Shown here piece after piece: positions 18,134 to 26,441 of a DNA stretch of 64,000 nucleotides. Every line of letters starts with the position of its first letter. Position 1 is the first letter of the stretch. Source of the stretch: Achromobacter sp. AONIH1 (GTDB lineage: Bacteria > Pseudomonadota > Gammaproteobacteria > Burkholderiales > Burkholderiaceae_B); the NCBI RefSeq assembly GCF_002902905.1, contig NZ_CP026124.1, positions 1,798,001 to 1,862,000 on the forward strand, in the 5' to 3' direction. The notes beneath the pieces were generated by a model, which made no database searches, was not told where the DNA came from, and was given only the letters and a program-made list of their open reading frames with translations. The translations under genes and the position numbers were made by a program.

Positions 18134-18150
18134 GCGCCCTGTCAGGGCGC
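18134..18150. promoter_or_regulatory. 17-nt palindrome ahead of gltS
   Basis: GCGCCCTG-T-CAGGGCGC is a perfect inverted repeat in the gltS 5' region, directly before the ribosome site. It could be an operator or, in RNA, a hairpin close to the start. Confidence 0.5.
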
Positions 18151-18257
18151 AGCAAATTCAGGCTGTCGGAACCGTCGCCGCCGTATCGCAAAGCTGCGTC
18201 CTATCTTAATAGTAGGTAGGGCGGCCATGTCGTGGCCGCTGGCGGCGTACGGGCGCG

Positions 18258-18276
18258 GGCAGGCGGCGCGCCTGCC
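18258..18276 (-). terminator. Hairpin after the GNAT gene
   Basis: GGCAGGCG and CGCCTGCC form an 8-bp stem with a 3-nt loop between the GNAT stop and gltS. There is no T-tract, so it is a weak terminator candidate. Confidence 0.35.
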
Positions 18277-18302
18277 AGGAGGGGGGGGCGGGGCCCCCGG
18301 AT

Positions 18303-18815
18303 TCAGAACGGGAAGGCGCGTGCCATGTAACTGGCGTTTGGTCCGTATCCGGCCAGCTTTTCGGCCAGTCCGGCGGCGTCGGCATCCACGGGCGCGTAGC
18401 CGTGGCGGCGCCAGTAGCTCACCGCGCCCTGTAGCGACACCAGGCTGGCGCGCAACAGGCCCTGCGAGGCGGCCTGGCCGGCCGCCTGTCGCAACAGCGC
18501 CTGGCCCACGCCCAAGCCTTGGGCCGCCGGCGACACCGCGCAGTCATGCAGGAACCAGTGGTCGGCGCCGTCGGGCAGGGCGTCAAGCTCGACGTCCAGC
18601 ACGGGCGGAAGGCCCGCGTCCCAGGGATACGAGATCAAGTAGCCGAGCGCGCCGGATTCTGCGCCGTCGGCGATCCAGCAGTGTCGGGGCGCGAGCGCGA
18701 GCCGGTTCAGGAAGAATCCGGCGCTTTCCAGCAGGAAACCAGGGTAGGCCAGGGCCTGCACGGCAAGAATGCCGTCCACGTCGCCGGGCCGCATTGGGCG
18801 GACTTGGTAATGCAT
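18303..18815 (-). CDS. GNAT-family N-acetyltransferase
   Basis: A 170-residue acetyl-CoA-dependent acetyltransferase. It starts MHYQVRPMRPGDVDGILAVQ; the acetyl-CoA pyrophosphate loop is LGVGQALLRQAAGQA, preceded by strand VLDVELDAL and LHDCAVSPAAQG, and the end has the typical VSYWRRHGYAPV. The in-frame GTG/ATG upstream adds six residues without support. Substrate unknown. It is divergent from the lipid A modification cluster, with 258 bp between the starts. Confidence 0.88.
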   Translation of the reverse strand: MHYQVRPMRPGDVDGILAVQALAYPGFLLESAGFFLNRLALAPRHCWIADGAESGALGYLISYPWDAGLPPVLDVELDALPDGADHWFLHDCAVSPAAQGLGVGQALLRQAAGQAASQGLLRASLVSLQGAVSYWRRHGYAPVDADAAGLAEKLAGYGPNASYMARAFPF

Positions 18816-19073
18816 AACAACCTGTGAAAACAAAGACTTCCGCGCATTTTACCGGGGGCGGGGAAAGGCCGCTTTTACGCGCCTTTACAAATTGGGGACA
18901 TAGTTTCACGGGAACTGAACGTGAGTTTATTCATTGCGGCGCCGGGATCCCTAGACTGGCTCACACGTGAATTGCCGCAGTCTGGCGCTCGGCGGCATTT
19001 CATGAAAATTCAACGAGGCTCTGCTCATACTGCCCGCCACAGTGCCCCGTATTACGTGCCACGACAGAGAGCC

Positions 19074-20126
19074 ATGCATACCCAATTCCGGTCCGCTTCC
19101 ATGCCGCCGCAAATACTGCCCAACGCATTTCCGCTCGGGACCGCCCGGTCCGCGCCGGCCGCGTCGGTACCCTATGAAGCCAGGGTGAGCTGTGTCATCC
19201 CCTGCCTGAATGAGAGCGAGAACCTGCGCATCCTGCTGCCCCTGCTGCGCAACCGGCTGTCGGCCCTGTGCACCAGCTGGGAGATCATCGTCGCCGATGA
19301 CGGCAGCACCGATGGCACCGAGGCGCTGATGCAGGAATGGACCGAGCACCCAGGCTTCCGCTACGTGCAGCTGTCGCGCAATTTCGGCAAGGAGGCGGCG
19401 CTGAGCGCGGGCCTGGAATCGGCCACCGGCGATGCCGTGATTTCCCTGGACGCCGATCTGCAACATCCGCCTGCGCTGATCGAGCAGATGCTGGCCCGCT
19501 GGGCCGCCGGCGCCGAGATGGTCTACGCCGTGCGCGAGACCCGCGCCGACGAGTCCTGGGCCAAGCGCGCGGGCGCGCGCTGGTTCTACAAGCTGCTGAG
19601 CGGCGCGCGCGGGGTCGACGTGCCCGCGCACGCCGGTGATTTCCGCTTGATGGACCGCAGCGTGGTGGACGCGCTCAACGCCTTGCCTGAACGTACCCGT
19701 TTCATGAAGGGCCTGTATGCCTGGGTCGGATTCAAGGGCGAAGCCCTGCCTTACACGCCGGACGAGCGCCTGCACGGCAATAGCCGTTTCAGCGGGCTGC
19801 GGCTGTTCCGCCTGGCCCTGGACGGCCTGACTGCATTCACGACCTGGCCGCTGCGCATGGTCAGCCTGGCCGGCGTGGTCATGGCCCTGGTGGGCCTGTG
19901 CTACGCCGCGTATCTGGTGGGGGAATATCTGTTGCTGGGCAACCCGGTCTCCGGCTGGACCACCATCGTCACCGCCGTGCTGTTCTTCGCCGGCATCAAC
20001 CTGATCTCCCTGGGAGTGGTGGGCGAATATGTCGCCCGCATTTTCGATGAGGTCAAAGGGCGGCCGCTCTATGTCGTGCGCCGCAGACAGGGGCGTCCCG
20101 CCTCCAGCGACGAGGCGACGAACTGA
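19074..20126 (+). CDS. lgmA: Undecaprenyl-phosphate glycosyltransferase, ArnC-like (LgmA)
   Basis: Family 2 glycosyltransferase that loads an aminosugar precursor onto undecaprenyl phosphate on the cytoplasmic face. The nucleotide-sugar motifs are VSCVIPCLNESEN, IIVADDGSTDGTEAL and ISLDADLQHPPALIEQ, followed by two C-terminal membrane helices. The ATG at 19074 with GAGAG upstream gives 350 residues; the open frame upstream adds 51 residues without similarity. It overlaps the ArnT-like gene by 1 bp. Order and families match the Bordetella lgm locus for glucosamine modification of lipid A phosphates. Confidence 0.85.
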   Translation: MHTQFRSASMPPQILPNAFPLGTARSAPAASVPYEARVSCVIPCLNESENLRILLPLLRNRLSALCTSWEIIVADDGSTDGTEALMQEWTEHPGFRYVQLSRNFGKEAALSAGLESATGDAVISLDADLQHPPALIEQMLARWAAGAEMVYAVRETRADESWAKRAGARWFYKLLSGARGVDVPAHAGDFRLMDRSVVDALNALPERTRFMKGLYAWVGFKGEALPYTPDERLHGNSRFSGLRLFRLALDGLTAFTTWPLRMVSLAGVVMALVGLCYAAYLVGEYLLLGNPVSGWTTIVTAVLFFAGINLISLGVVGEYVARIFDEVKGRPLYVVRRRQGRPASSDEATN

Positions 20127-21709
20127 TGGCCAAGATCATGCAACAGCCGGCCCGCTCCGAATGGACGCCGCCGGCAGGATGGTTCTTGCTTGCCATTGGC
20201 GCATGGCTGGCCGCTCTGATCTGGTACCGGCCGTTGACGCTGCCCGACGAAGGGCGCTACGCGGGCGTGGCCTGGGACATGCTGCGCGCCGGTTCGCATG
20301 GGGTGCCCTTGCTGGACGGCATGCCCTATTTCCACAAGCCGCCGCTGTACTACTGGCTGTCTGAATTCTTCTTCGCGCTGTTCGGGCCGCATCCGTGGCT
20401 GGCCCGACTGCCGTCCTGGATGGCCGCCTGGGGCACGTCGATCGCGCTGTATTTCTTCGTGCTGCGCCATCGCGACCGCGCCACCGCGACCATGACCACG
20501 CTGATCCTGGCCTGCATGCCGTTCTTCTACGGCGGCGCGCAGTTCGCCAACCTGGACATGCTGGTGGCCGGCATGATCTCGCTGTGCGTGCTGGCCGCGG
20601 CCGAGACCGCGCTGCGGGCCGAACGAGGTCAGGCCTATCGCGTCATGTCGCTGGTCGCCGCGGCGCTGGCCGGCCTGGCCGTGCTCGCCAAGGGCTTGAT
20701 CGGGCTGGTGCTGCCTGGCGCCGTCCTGTTCATCTGGCTGGTGGCTGGCAAGCGCTGGCGCGGCCTGAAGGCGTTGGTCTGGCCGCCCGCGCTGCTGCTG
20801 TTCGCGGCGGTCGCGGTGCCGTGGTTCTGGCTGATGCAGACGCGTTTCTCGGGCTTTTACGATTATTTCTTCGTCTACCAGCACTTCCAGCGCTTCGCCG
20901 CGACCGGGTTCAACAACGCCCAGCCGTTCTGGTTCTACCTGCCGGTGATCGTCGGCCTGGCGCTGCCTTGGTCCCTGTGGGGCGGCGGGATCCTGCGCAA
21001 GACGTTCTGGACCGGGCCGACGCGCGAGCTGCGATTGCTGGCGGCCATCTGGGCCGTGGTCATCCTGGCGTTCTTCTCGCTGCCGGCGTCCAAGCTGGTG
21101 GGCTATGTGCTGCCGACGCTGCCGCCGCTGGCTTTCCTGCTGGCCGAGGTGGTGGTGGCCGCCTGGCGCAACGAGCACGACACGATCACGCCCAGGCTGG
21201 TGCGCATCAGCGCCGGCGCCGGCGCTTTCATCTGCGTGCTGGCGGTGGGTATCGCCGGACACAACGCCCGGGGCAGCGCGGAGCCCCTGGCCAAGGTGAT
21301 CCGGCCGCAGCTGCAGGCGGACGATACCTTCGTGTCCCTGCATGCCTATCCCTTCGACCTGGCGCTCTACATGCGCGCGATCAAGCCGTCCTGGGTGGTG
21401 GATGACTGGCTCAATCCCGAAATTGCTACGCGTGACAACTGGCGCAAGGAGTTGTATGACGCCGCCAAGTTCGATCCCGCCGTGGGCAAGCAGGTGTTGA
21501 TCAGCAATGAGGAGTTCAACGCCAGGCTGTGTGCCGCGCCGGATGGCGCCCGCTACTGGGTGTGGGGCTCCAGCTCGGACGGAACGGACTATCCGGCGCT
21601 GCAAGGCCTGACGCCGGTGGCGAGCAGCATCAAATTCCTGATCTGGAAGGTCGAGGCGGGGCCGGCGCTCAGGCAGCGGGTTTGTGGCGGAACGCCCAAA
21701 GCCGGCTGA
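20126..21709 (+). CDS. lgmB: Lipid A aminosugar transferase, ArnT-like (LgmB)
   Basis: A 527-residue family 39 glycosyltransferase with about twelve membrane helices and a periplasmic tail. Signature motifs of ArnT-type enzymes are present: LPDEGRYAGVAWDML with the Asp-Glu pair, and PYFHKPPLYYWL. It transfers a lipid-linked sugar to lipid A phosphate in the periplasm. In Bordetella the LgmB product gives glucosamine decoration and resistance to cationic peptides. It overlaps lgmA upstream by 1 bp and the 3' end of the convergent GtrA gene by 41 bp. Confidence 0.88.
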   Translation: MAKIMQQPARSEWTPPAGWFLLAIGAWLAALIWYRPLTLPDEGRYAGVAWDMLRAGSHGVPLLDGMPYFHKPPLYYWLSEFFFALFGPHPWLARLPSWMAAWGTSIALYFFVLRHRDRATATMTTLILACMPFFYGGAQFANLDMLVAGMISLCVLAAAETALRAERGQAYRVMSLVAAALAGLAVLAKGLIGLVLPGAVLFIWLVAGKRWRGLKALVWPPALLLFAAVAVPWFWLMQTRFSGFYDYFFVYQHFQRFAATGFNNAQPFWFYLPVIVGLALPWSLWGGGILRKTFWTGPTRELRLLAAIWAVVILAFFSLPASKLVGYVLPTLPPLAFLLAEVVVAAWRNEHDTITPRLVRISAGAGAFICVLAVGIAGHNARGSAEPLAKVIRPQLQADDTFVSLHAYPFDLALYMRAIKPSWVVDDWLNPEIATRDNWRKELYDAAKFDPAVGKQVLISNEEFNARLCAAPDGARYWVWGSSSDGTDYPALQGLTPVASSIKFLIWKVEAGPALRQRVCGGTPKAG

Positions 21710-22064
21710 CCACGAAGGTCAGCACGGCCAGTCCGATCAGGATCAAGGCGAGCAGCACGTCATAGCGGACCGCCGTGGCGTGCAGCAGCCAGGCATAGGC
21801 GCTCTCGTTGACCAGAAAGCCCGCGGCCGACACGAGGAAGAAACGTCGGATGGCTATCGTCCAGGGTATGCGACTATGGCGGAACGTAAGCCGGTAGTGT
21901 CCAATGAAGGACACCGCGAATGCGACCAGCCAGCCGACCAGGTTGGCGACCAGCGGCGCCGCGGCGGCGAGTTCGACGCAGCCCACGGCCACCGCCCAGT
22001 GCGTTGCGGCGGCAGCGCATCCGACGGCGACAAAAAAAACCAGTTGTTTGAACAGGGCGCGCAT
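21669..22064 (-). CDS. lgmD: GtrA-family flippase-like membrane protein
   Basis: A 131-residue protein with four membrane helices, typical of GtrA/DPMS-type flippases that move polyprenyl-phosphate sugars across the inner membrane (ANLVGWLVAFAVSFIGHYRLTFR and the final VSRLWAFRHK are characteristic). It is encoded opposite to its neighbours: its end overlaps lgmB and its start is 15 bp from the divergent deacetylase start. The likely role is flipping the GlcN-carrier lipid for LgmB; the symbol is assigned by context. Confidence 0.75.
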   Translation of the reverse strand: MRALFKQLVFFVAVGCAAAATHWAVAVGCVELAAAAPLVANLVGWLVAFAVSFIGHYRLTFRHSRIPWTIAIRRFFLVSAAGFLVNESAYAWLLHATAVRYDVLLALILIGLAVLTFVVSRLWAFRHKPAA

Positions 22065-22079
22065 GCGGGGCGTGCAGAT

Positions 22080-22916
22080 ATGGAAGTACGGGGTGAGTTC
22101 TTGATCAAGCACGTGATTGTGTGCGGCGATGATTTTGGCATGAACGCCGACATCGATGAAGCCATGATTTCGTTGGCCGCGCTTGGGCGCATGAGCGCGG
22201 TCAGCTGCCTGACGCTGGGGCCGACGTTCCTGGCGAACGCCGCGCGGCTGGCCAAGCTCGATATCGATCTCGGGCTGCACCTGAATCTGACCGAAGCGCT
22301 GTCGGACGGCGCGCAGGCCATGCCGTCCCTGTCCCGCCTGATCATGCGCGCCTATGCCGGACGACTGGACGCCGCCTGGGTCGATGCGCAGCTTGAGCGC
22401 CAGTTCGACGCCTTCGAGGCCGCGTTCGGGCGCATGCCCGACTATGTCGACGGCCACCAGCACGTGCATCAGTTGCCGGTCGTTCGTCAGCGTCTGCTGG
22501 CGCTGCTCAAGCGCCGCTACGGCGGGCGCATGCCCTGGCTTCGGCAGACCGCGCCGGGCATGCTCAGCGGCATTCCACTCAAGGAAACGTTCAAGGCCCA
22601 TGTGATCGGCGCGCTGGGCGCGGCCGCGCTGGGACGGGACGCCGCCAGGGATGGCCTGCGCACCAACCGGCGCATGCTGGGCGTCTATGGATTCGAGGGC
22701 GGCAAGCGGCATTACGCGGACCTGCTGCAGAACTGGCTTGTCAATGCCTGCGACGGCGACCTGCTGATGTGCCACCCCGCCAAGGACAGCAGCGGCGATT
22801 GCGCCATGTCGCGCCAGCGCCGCGCGGAGTACGAAGTGCTGGCCTGCCCGAAGATGGGCGAATGGCTGCGCACCAACGGCGTGCGCATCGCGCGCCTGGA
22901 CGCTGCCCGGCACTGA
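22080..22916 (+). CDS. lgmC: YdjC/ChbG-like carbohydrate deacetylase (LgmC type)
   Basis: A 278-residue YdjC-family deacetylase. Metal-binding motifs are visible: CGDDFGMNADIDEAM, LGLHLNLTEAL and DGHQHVHQLP, with a late MCHPAK. In this context it probably removes the acetyl group from undecaprenyl-phosphate GlcNAc before transfer to lipid A; the HpnK-type hopanoid enzymes are related. The start is uncertain: ATG 22080 has no clear ribosome site, while a TTG at 22101 has GGGGTGAG close upstream. Confidence 0.82.
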   Translation: MEVRGEFLIKHVIVCGDDFGMNADIDEAMISLAALGRMSAVSCLTLGPTFLANAARLAKLDIDLGLHLNLTEALSDGAQAMPSLSRLIMRAYAGRLDAAWVDAQLERQFDAFEAAFGRMPDYVDGHQHVHQLPVVRQRLLALLKRRYGGRMPWLRQTAPGMLSGIPLKETFKAHVIGALGAAALGRDAARDGLRTNRRMLGVYGFEGGKRHYADLLQNWLVNACDGDLLMCHPAKDSSGDCAMSRQRRAEYEVLACPKMGEWLRTNGVRIARLDAARH

Positions 22917-22925
22917 TCCCGCGCG

Positions 22926-23789
22926 TCACGCCTCGATCAGGCTCTGCAACAGCCAGGCGCCGGCGGAACCCAGCGCGCGCCGCATGGACCAGACGGCGTC
23001 CACCCGGGTGTGCCGAGGCCAGCCCGGCACGGGCAGTTCCACCAGCTGATCGGCGCCGTAGCGCTGCACCATCCAGCGCGGCAGCTCGGTCCAGCCATAC
23101 CCCTGGCTGGCCATTTCGCACAGCATCAGATAACCCGGCGCCGACCAGGTCGATTGCGCCGGGCAATCGTCCTTGTTGTCCAGTTCGTAGGTGCTGAGCC
23201 GCAATTCGCGTTCCGCGCGCAGCTGCTCGCTGGTCACGTGTGGCAGGGCGGCCAGCGGGTGGCCACGGCCCACGCACAGCACCAGCTCCGACTTTTCCTT
23301 CAGCGCCGAATAGCCCACATCCGGCGGATAGCTGTCCTGTGCGGCCATCAGGCCCAGGTGCGCGCGGCCCTGCTGCACCAGGGCCACCACGTCTTCGTAC
23401 TCCGCGATCAGGCATTCGAACCGCAGCGTGGGATAGCGCAGGTCGATCTGGCGCAGCATGGCGGCGAAGGTTTCGGACTGGAAGGTGTCGGACAGCACCA
23501 CGGTCAGGCGGGGCTCCTGTCCCTCGGACAACTGGCTGGCGCAGCGGTTGAGCCGGTCATTGGCCGCCAGCACCTGCTGCGCCTGCGCCAGCAGGGCCTG
23601 GCCGGCTTCGGTCAGCGACGGCTGCCGCTGGCGGCGGTCGAACAGGGACACATTCAGGTCCACCTCCAGATTGGCGATGGTTTCGCTGATGGTGGACTGG
23701 CTCTTGCCCAGCTTGCGGGCGGCGGCGGAGAACGAGCCTTCGGCGGCGACCAGGGCAAAGGCCGCCAGGGATTCCAGGGAGTGGCGCAT
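22926..23789 (-). CDS. LysR-type regulator divergent from PACE transporter
   Basis: A 287-residue LysR regulator. The N-terminal helix-turn-helix is clear (LAAFALVAAEGSFSAAARKLGKSQSTISETIANLE), followed by a substrate-binding domain. It is divergent from the PACE efflux gene, with a perfect ATCGG-N5-CCGAT repeat between them, as in the Acinetobacter AceR/AceI pair. It likely activates the transporter in response to an amine or biocide. Its 3' end is 9 bp from lgmC, convergent. Confidence 0.9.
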   Translation of the reverse strand: MRHSLESLAAFALVAAEGSFSAAARKLGKSQSTISETIANLEVDLNVSLFDRRQRQPSLTEAGQALLAQAQQVLAANDRLNRCASQLSEGQEPRLTVVLSDTFQSETFAAMLRQIDLRYPTLRFECLIAEYEDVVALVQQGRAHLGLMAAQDSYPPDVGYSALKEKSELVLCVGRGHPLAALPHVTSEQLRAERELRLSTYELDNKDDCPAQSTWSAPGYLMLCEMASQGYGWTELPRWMVQRYGADQLVELPVPGWPRHTRVDAVWSMRRALGSAGAWLLQSLIEA

Positions 23790-23808
23790 GATGGGAGATC
23801 GCGGTGTT

Positions 23809-23823
23809 ATCGGTTTTTCCGAT
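23809..23823. promoter_or_regulatory. LysR operator candidate (PACE promoter)
   Basis: ATCGG-TTTTT-CCGAT is a perfect inverted repeat with the T-N11-A spacing typical of LysR boxes, 20 bp upstream of the regulator start and 77 bp upstream of the transporter start. Confidence 0.65.
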
Positions 23824-23900
23824 GGAAACTATCTTTATTGTACCGGAATAGTCGTGGACAATCTGCCCCGTTGATGAAATGAACGACCTCAGGTGGGTCC

Positions 23901-24377
23901 ATGACGCAAGCCAAGAAAACCCTCAAAGAACGCTTCCTGCACGCTTTCCTGTTCGAAATCCTGGCCATCGGCCTGTGCGCGCCCGTCGCCGCATGGGCCA
24001 TGGGCAAATCGCTGTTCGAAATGGGTGTGCTGACCGCTGTGATCGCCTGGATCGCGCTGGTCTGGAACATGATCTACAACGCCGGTTTCGACCGCCTGGA
24101 AAACCGTTATGGCCTGACGCGCAACCTGCGGCTGCGCGTCATTCATGCCTTCGGCTTCGAGCTGGGCCTGATCCTGATCGTGATTCCGCTGGCCGCGTGG
24201 TGGTTGAACATCAGCCTGTGGCAGGCTTTCGTGCTGGATATCGCGCTGGTGCTGTTCTATCTGCCCTACGCGTTTTTCTACAACCTGGCCTACGACAAGT
24301 CCCGTTCACGGGTGATCCGCTGGCTGGAACGCCGTCGCGGCGGCGCCTGCGAGGCAGCCGCGGTCACGCCCCGATAA
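23901..24377 (+). CDS. PACE-family efflux transporter (AceI-like)
   Basis: A 158-residue inner-membrane exporter with four helices arranged as two tandem bacterial transmembrane pair domains (RFLHAFLFEILAIGLCAPVAAW... and RVIHAFGFELGLILIVIPLAAW...). The paired F-E motif in helices 1 and 3 includes the membrane-embedded Glu conserved in PACE proteins. AGGTGG lies 4 nt upstream of the ATG. Family substrates are chlorhexidine, acriflavine and short-chain diamines. Regulated most likely by the divergent LysR protein. Confidence 0.92.
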   Translation: MTQAKKTLKERFLHAFLFEILAIGLCAPVAAWAMGKSLFEMGVLTAVIAWIALVWNMIYNAGFDRLENRYGLTRNLRLRVIHAFGFELGLILIVIPLAAWWLNISLWQAFVLDIALVLFYLPYAFFYNLAYDKSRSRVIRWLERRRGGACEAAAVTPR

Positions 24378-24456
24378 ACCGGAGCAACCAGGTTTCCCGG
24401 CGGCGTATCCGGCGTCCGCGCGCTGCTGGCGGGGTGTGCGCAGTCGTCTTGCGCCT

Positions 24457-25344
24457 CTAGCCTTGCTTGCGACCGTAGGCCCGCGAGGCGTCGCGCATGA
24501 AGGCGCCCACCGCCGTTTCGTATTGCGCGCCGCTGCGGAACGCGCCGGAGTGCGAGGCGCCTTCGATCTTGACCAGCCGCTTCAAGCCGGGCGTGACGTT
24601 GTGGGCCGCCTCGTACAGTTGATCGCTCATGGTGTGCGGCACCACGCGGTCGGCGGTGCCATGCATGAACAGCATGGGCGTGCGCATCAGCGCCACCTTC
24701 TCGATCGAATCGAAGGGCTGCGTGATCAGCAGGCCGGCGCCGGGCAGCTTGCCCCATTTCATCGTGGCCAGCATCGCGCCGATGCTGGTGAAGCTGGACT
24801 CGACGATCAGACCGGCGAACGGCGGCTGGTTGGGGCGGGACGCGAGGTCGATGGCGATGGCGCCGCCCAGGCTGTGGCCGTAGATGAAGCGGCGCGACGG
24901 GTCGGGCTGGCGCCGGGCCAGCTCCCGCAGGCCGGCGACGGCGTCCTGCTGCGCGGTGGCCTCGGACGGCAGGCGCGGCGTGGACGCGCCGAAGCCGCGA
25001 TAGTCGATCGCCAGCACCGAATAGCCCATGCGGGTCCAGCCTTCGATTCGGAAGGCGGCGCCATTCAGATTCCATCGCGCGCCATGCAGATACAGCACCG
25101 TGGGCGCGTCGGCGAGCGGACTTTGCCAGTACCAGGCGCGCACGCGTTCGCCGCCGCCGACATCCAGGTCGAAGACTTCGGTGCCGGCGGCGGGCTCGCG
25201 CCACCAGGTCTGGGGCTGGGGTTCGGGCGCGAAGATTCTCTGCCGTTGCCAGGCGTCGAGCTGGGTGCAGCCGACGACGCTGGCGGCGGCAAGCACGGCG
25301 GCGCCGATCAGGCGGCGGAGGGCGGAACGGGACTGGGCGGGCAT
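24457..25344 (-). CDS. Alpha/beta hydrolase lipoprotein
   Basis: A 295-residue serine hydrolase of the BEM46/YqkD type. The start at 25344 gives MPAQSRSALRRLIGAAVLAAASVVGC, a lipoprotein-like signal. Catalytic elements are the nucleophile elbow YGHSLGGA, the acid in MHGTADRVV and the base in EGASHSG; the oxyanion-hole strand is VLYLHGARWNLNG. Substrate unknown, probably an ester acting at the membrane surface in the periplasm. No operon partners. Confidence 0.88.
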   Translation of the reverse strand: MPAQSRSALRRLIGAAVLAAASVVGCTQLDAWQRQRIFAPEPQPQTWWREPAAGTEVFDLDVGGGERVRAWYWQSPLADAPTVLYLHGARWNLNGAAFRIEGWTRMGYSVLAIDYRGFGASTPRLPSEATAQQDAVAGLRELARRQPDPSRRFIYGHSLGGAIAIDLASRPNQPPFAGLIVESSFTSIGAMLATMKWGKLPGAGLLITQPFDSIEKVALMRTPMLFMHGTADRVVPHTMSDQLYEAAHNVTPGLKRLVKIEGASHSGAFRSGAQYETAVGAFMRDASRAYGRKQG

Positions 25345-25460
25345 GTTCGGTACGACGGTTGGGCGCGACGGGTGCTTCCCCCAGGGCGCCGGAAGGGCGG
25401 CTAGAGCATACCCCGGGCGCGCGCGGGCTCGGCGCGCGCCTGGTGTCCAAATGTACTTGC

Positions 25461-26348
25461 CTATGTCGTGGTTGGACGTGGATCGCGCGTCAGCGTCAGC
25501 CAGGCTTGCGCCGCGTGTGAAAGATAGCCGCCGCGCCGCCAGACCTGCACCATTTCCCAATCGGTGCCGGGATCGCGCAACGGCACGCGGCTGACGCCGG
25601 CGTGGGTTTCCTCGTCGGCCTTGATGCGCGGCAGGAAGGCCACGCCCAGGCCGGCGGCGACCAGGGCGACGATGAAGTCGGTCTGCCCGCTGCGCGCCGC
25701 GACGGTGGGCGTGAAGCCCGCGCGCTGGCAGGCATCCTGGATGATGCGGTTCAACGCGAAACCCGTCTCGAACAGAATGAAGGGCGTGTCGCGCAGTTCG
25801 ACGAGGCCGACTGCGGCCGCGCCGGCGCGCGGATGATCCGCCGGCATAAGCGCGATCAGCGGTTCGCGCGCCACCGGCTGCCAGTCGAAGTTGTCGGGCA
25901 CCGGACGCAGCGTGGCGGCCAGCTCGATCTCGCCCGCCATCACCATCTCTTCAAGCCGCCGGCTGCCGTGTTCCACCAGGCTGATTTCGATGCGCGGATA
26001 ACGGCTGCGAAAGCGCGCGAACAAGGGCGCGAACAGCGAGCTGCTGCCCAGCCGGGGCAGGCCCAGGCGCAGCACGCCGCGCTGCAGGCCGCGCAGCGCA
26101 TCTAGCTCGGCGCGCAGATCGTCGCGTTCCGCCAACATCGACAAGGCGCGTCGATAGACGATTTCGCCGGCCTCGGTCAGCCGGGGCGGGTAGACCTGGC
26201 GGTCCAGCAAGGGCATGCCAAGCTCGTCTTCCAGCTGCTTGATCGCCTTGCTGACCGTGGGTTGCGTGGCGTGAATGGTCTTGGCGGCCTGGGAAAAGCC
26301 GCCCTGGCGGACGACCTCGACCAGCGCGCGCAAGGGGCGCAATTCCAT
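25461..26348 (-). CDS. LysR regulator of cidAB (CidR-like)
   Basis: A 295-residue LysR-family regulator with an N-terminal HTH (LRALVEVVRQGGFSQAAKTIHATQPTVSKAIKQLEDELG) and a co-inducer domain. It is divergent from the LrgA/CidA and LrgB/CidB genes, the arrangement of the cidR-cidABC regulons of Gram-positive bacteria. A GAATTCG-N10-CGAATTC inverted repeat begins 16 bp from its start. The likely effector is acetate or a related metabolite by analogy only. Confidence 0.88.
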   Translation of the reverse strand: MELRPLRALVEVVRQGGFSQAAKTIHATQPTVSKAIKQLEDELGMPLLDRQVYPPRLTEAGEIVYRRALSMLAERDDLRAELDALRGLQRGVLRLGLPRLGSSSLFAPLFARFRSRYPRIEISLVEHGSRRLEEMVMAGEIELAATLRPVPDNFDWQPVAREPLIALMPADHPRAGAAAVGLVELRDTPFILFETGFALNRIIQDACQRAGFTPTVAARSGQTDFIVALVAAGLGVAFLPRIKADEETHAGVSRVPLRDPGTDWEMVQVWRRGGYLSHAAQAWLTLTRDPRPTTT

Positions 26349-26363
26349 GCTTATTCCTGATTG

Positions 26364-26387
26364 GAATTCGAAGGATTCATCGAATTC
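26364..26387. promoter_or_regulatory. LysR operator candidate (cidAB promoter)
   Basis: GAATTCG (26364-26370) and CGAATTC (26381-26387) are perfect inverted half-sites separated by 10 nt between the divergent LysR and cidA genes. Confidence 0.6.
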
Positions 26388-26441
26388 ATTTTATCTATGC
26401 TCCCCGCAGGCGTAAAACAGAAGGGCCGTAGGAATCCTCAT

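Noticed and set aside
18921..19073. Longer N-terminus for the ArnC-like transferase
   Set aside because: The extra 51 residues have no transferase similarity, and a GAGAG site favours the ATG at 19074.
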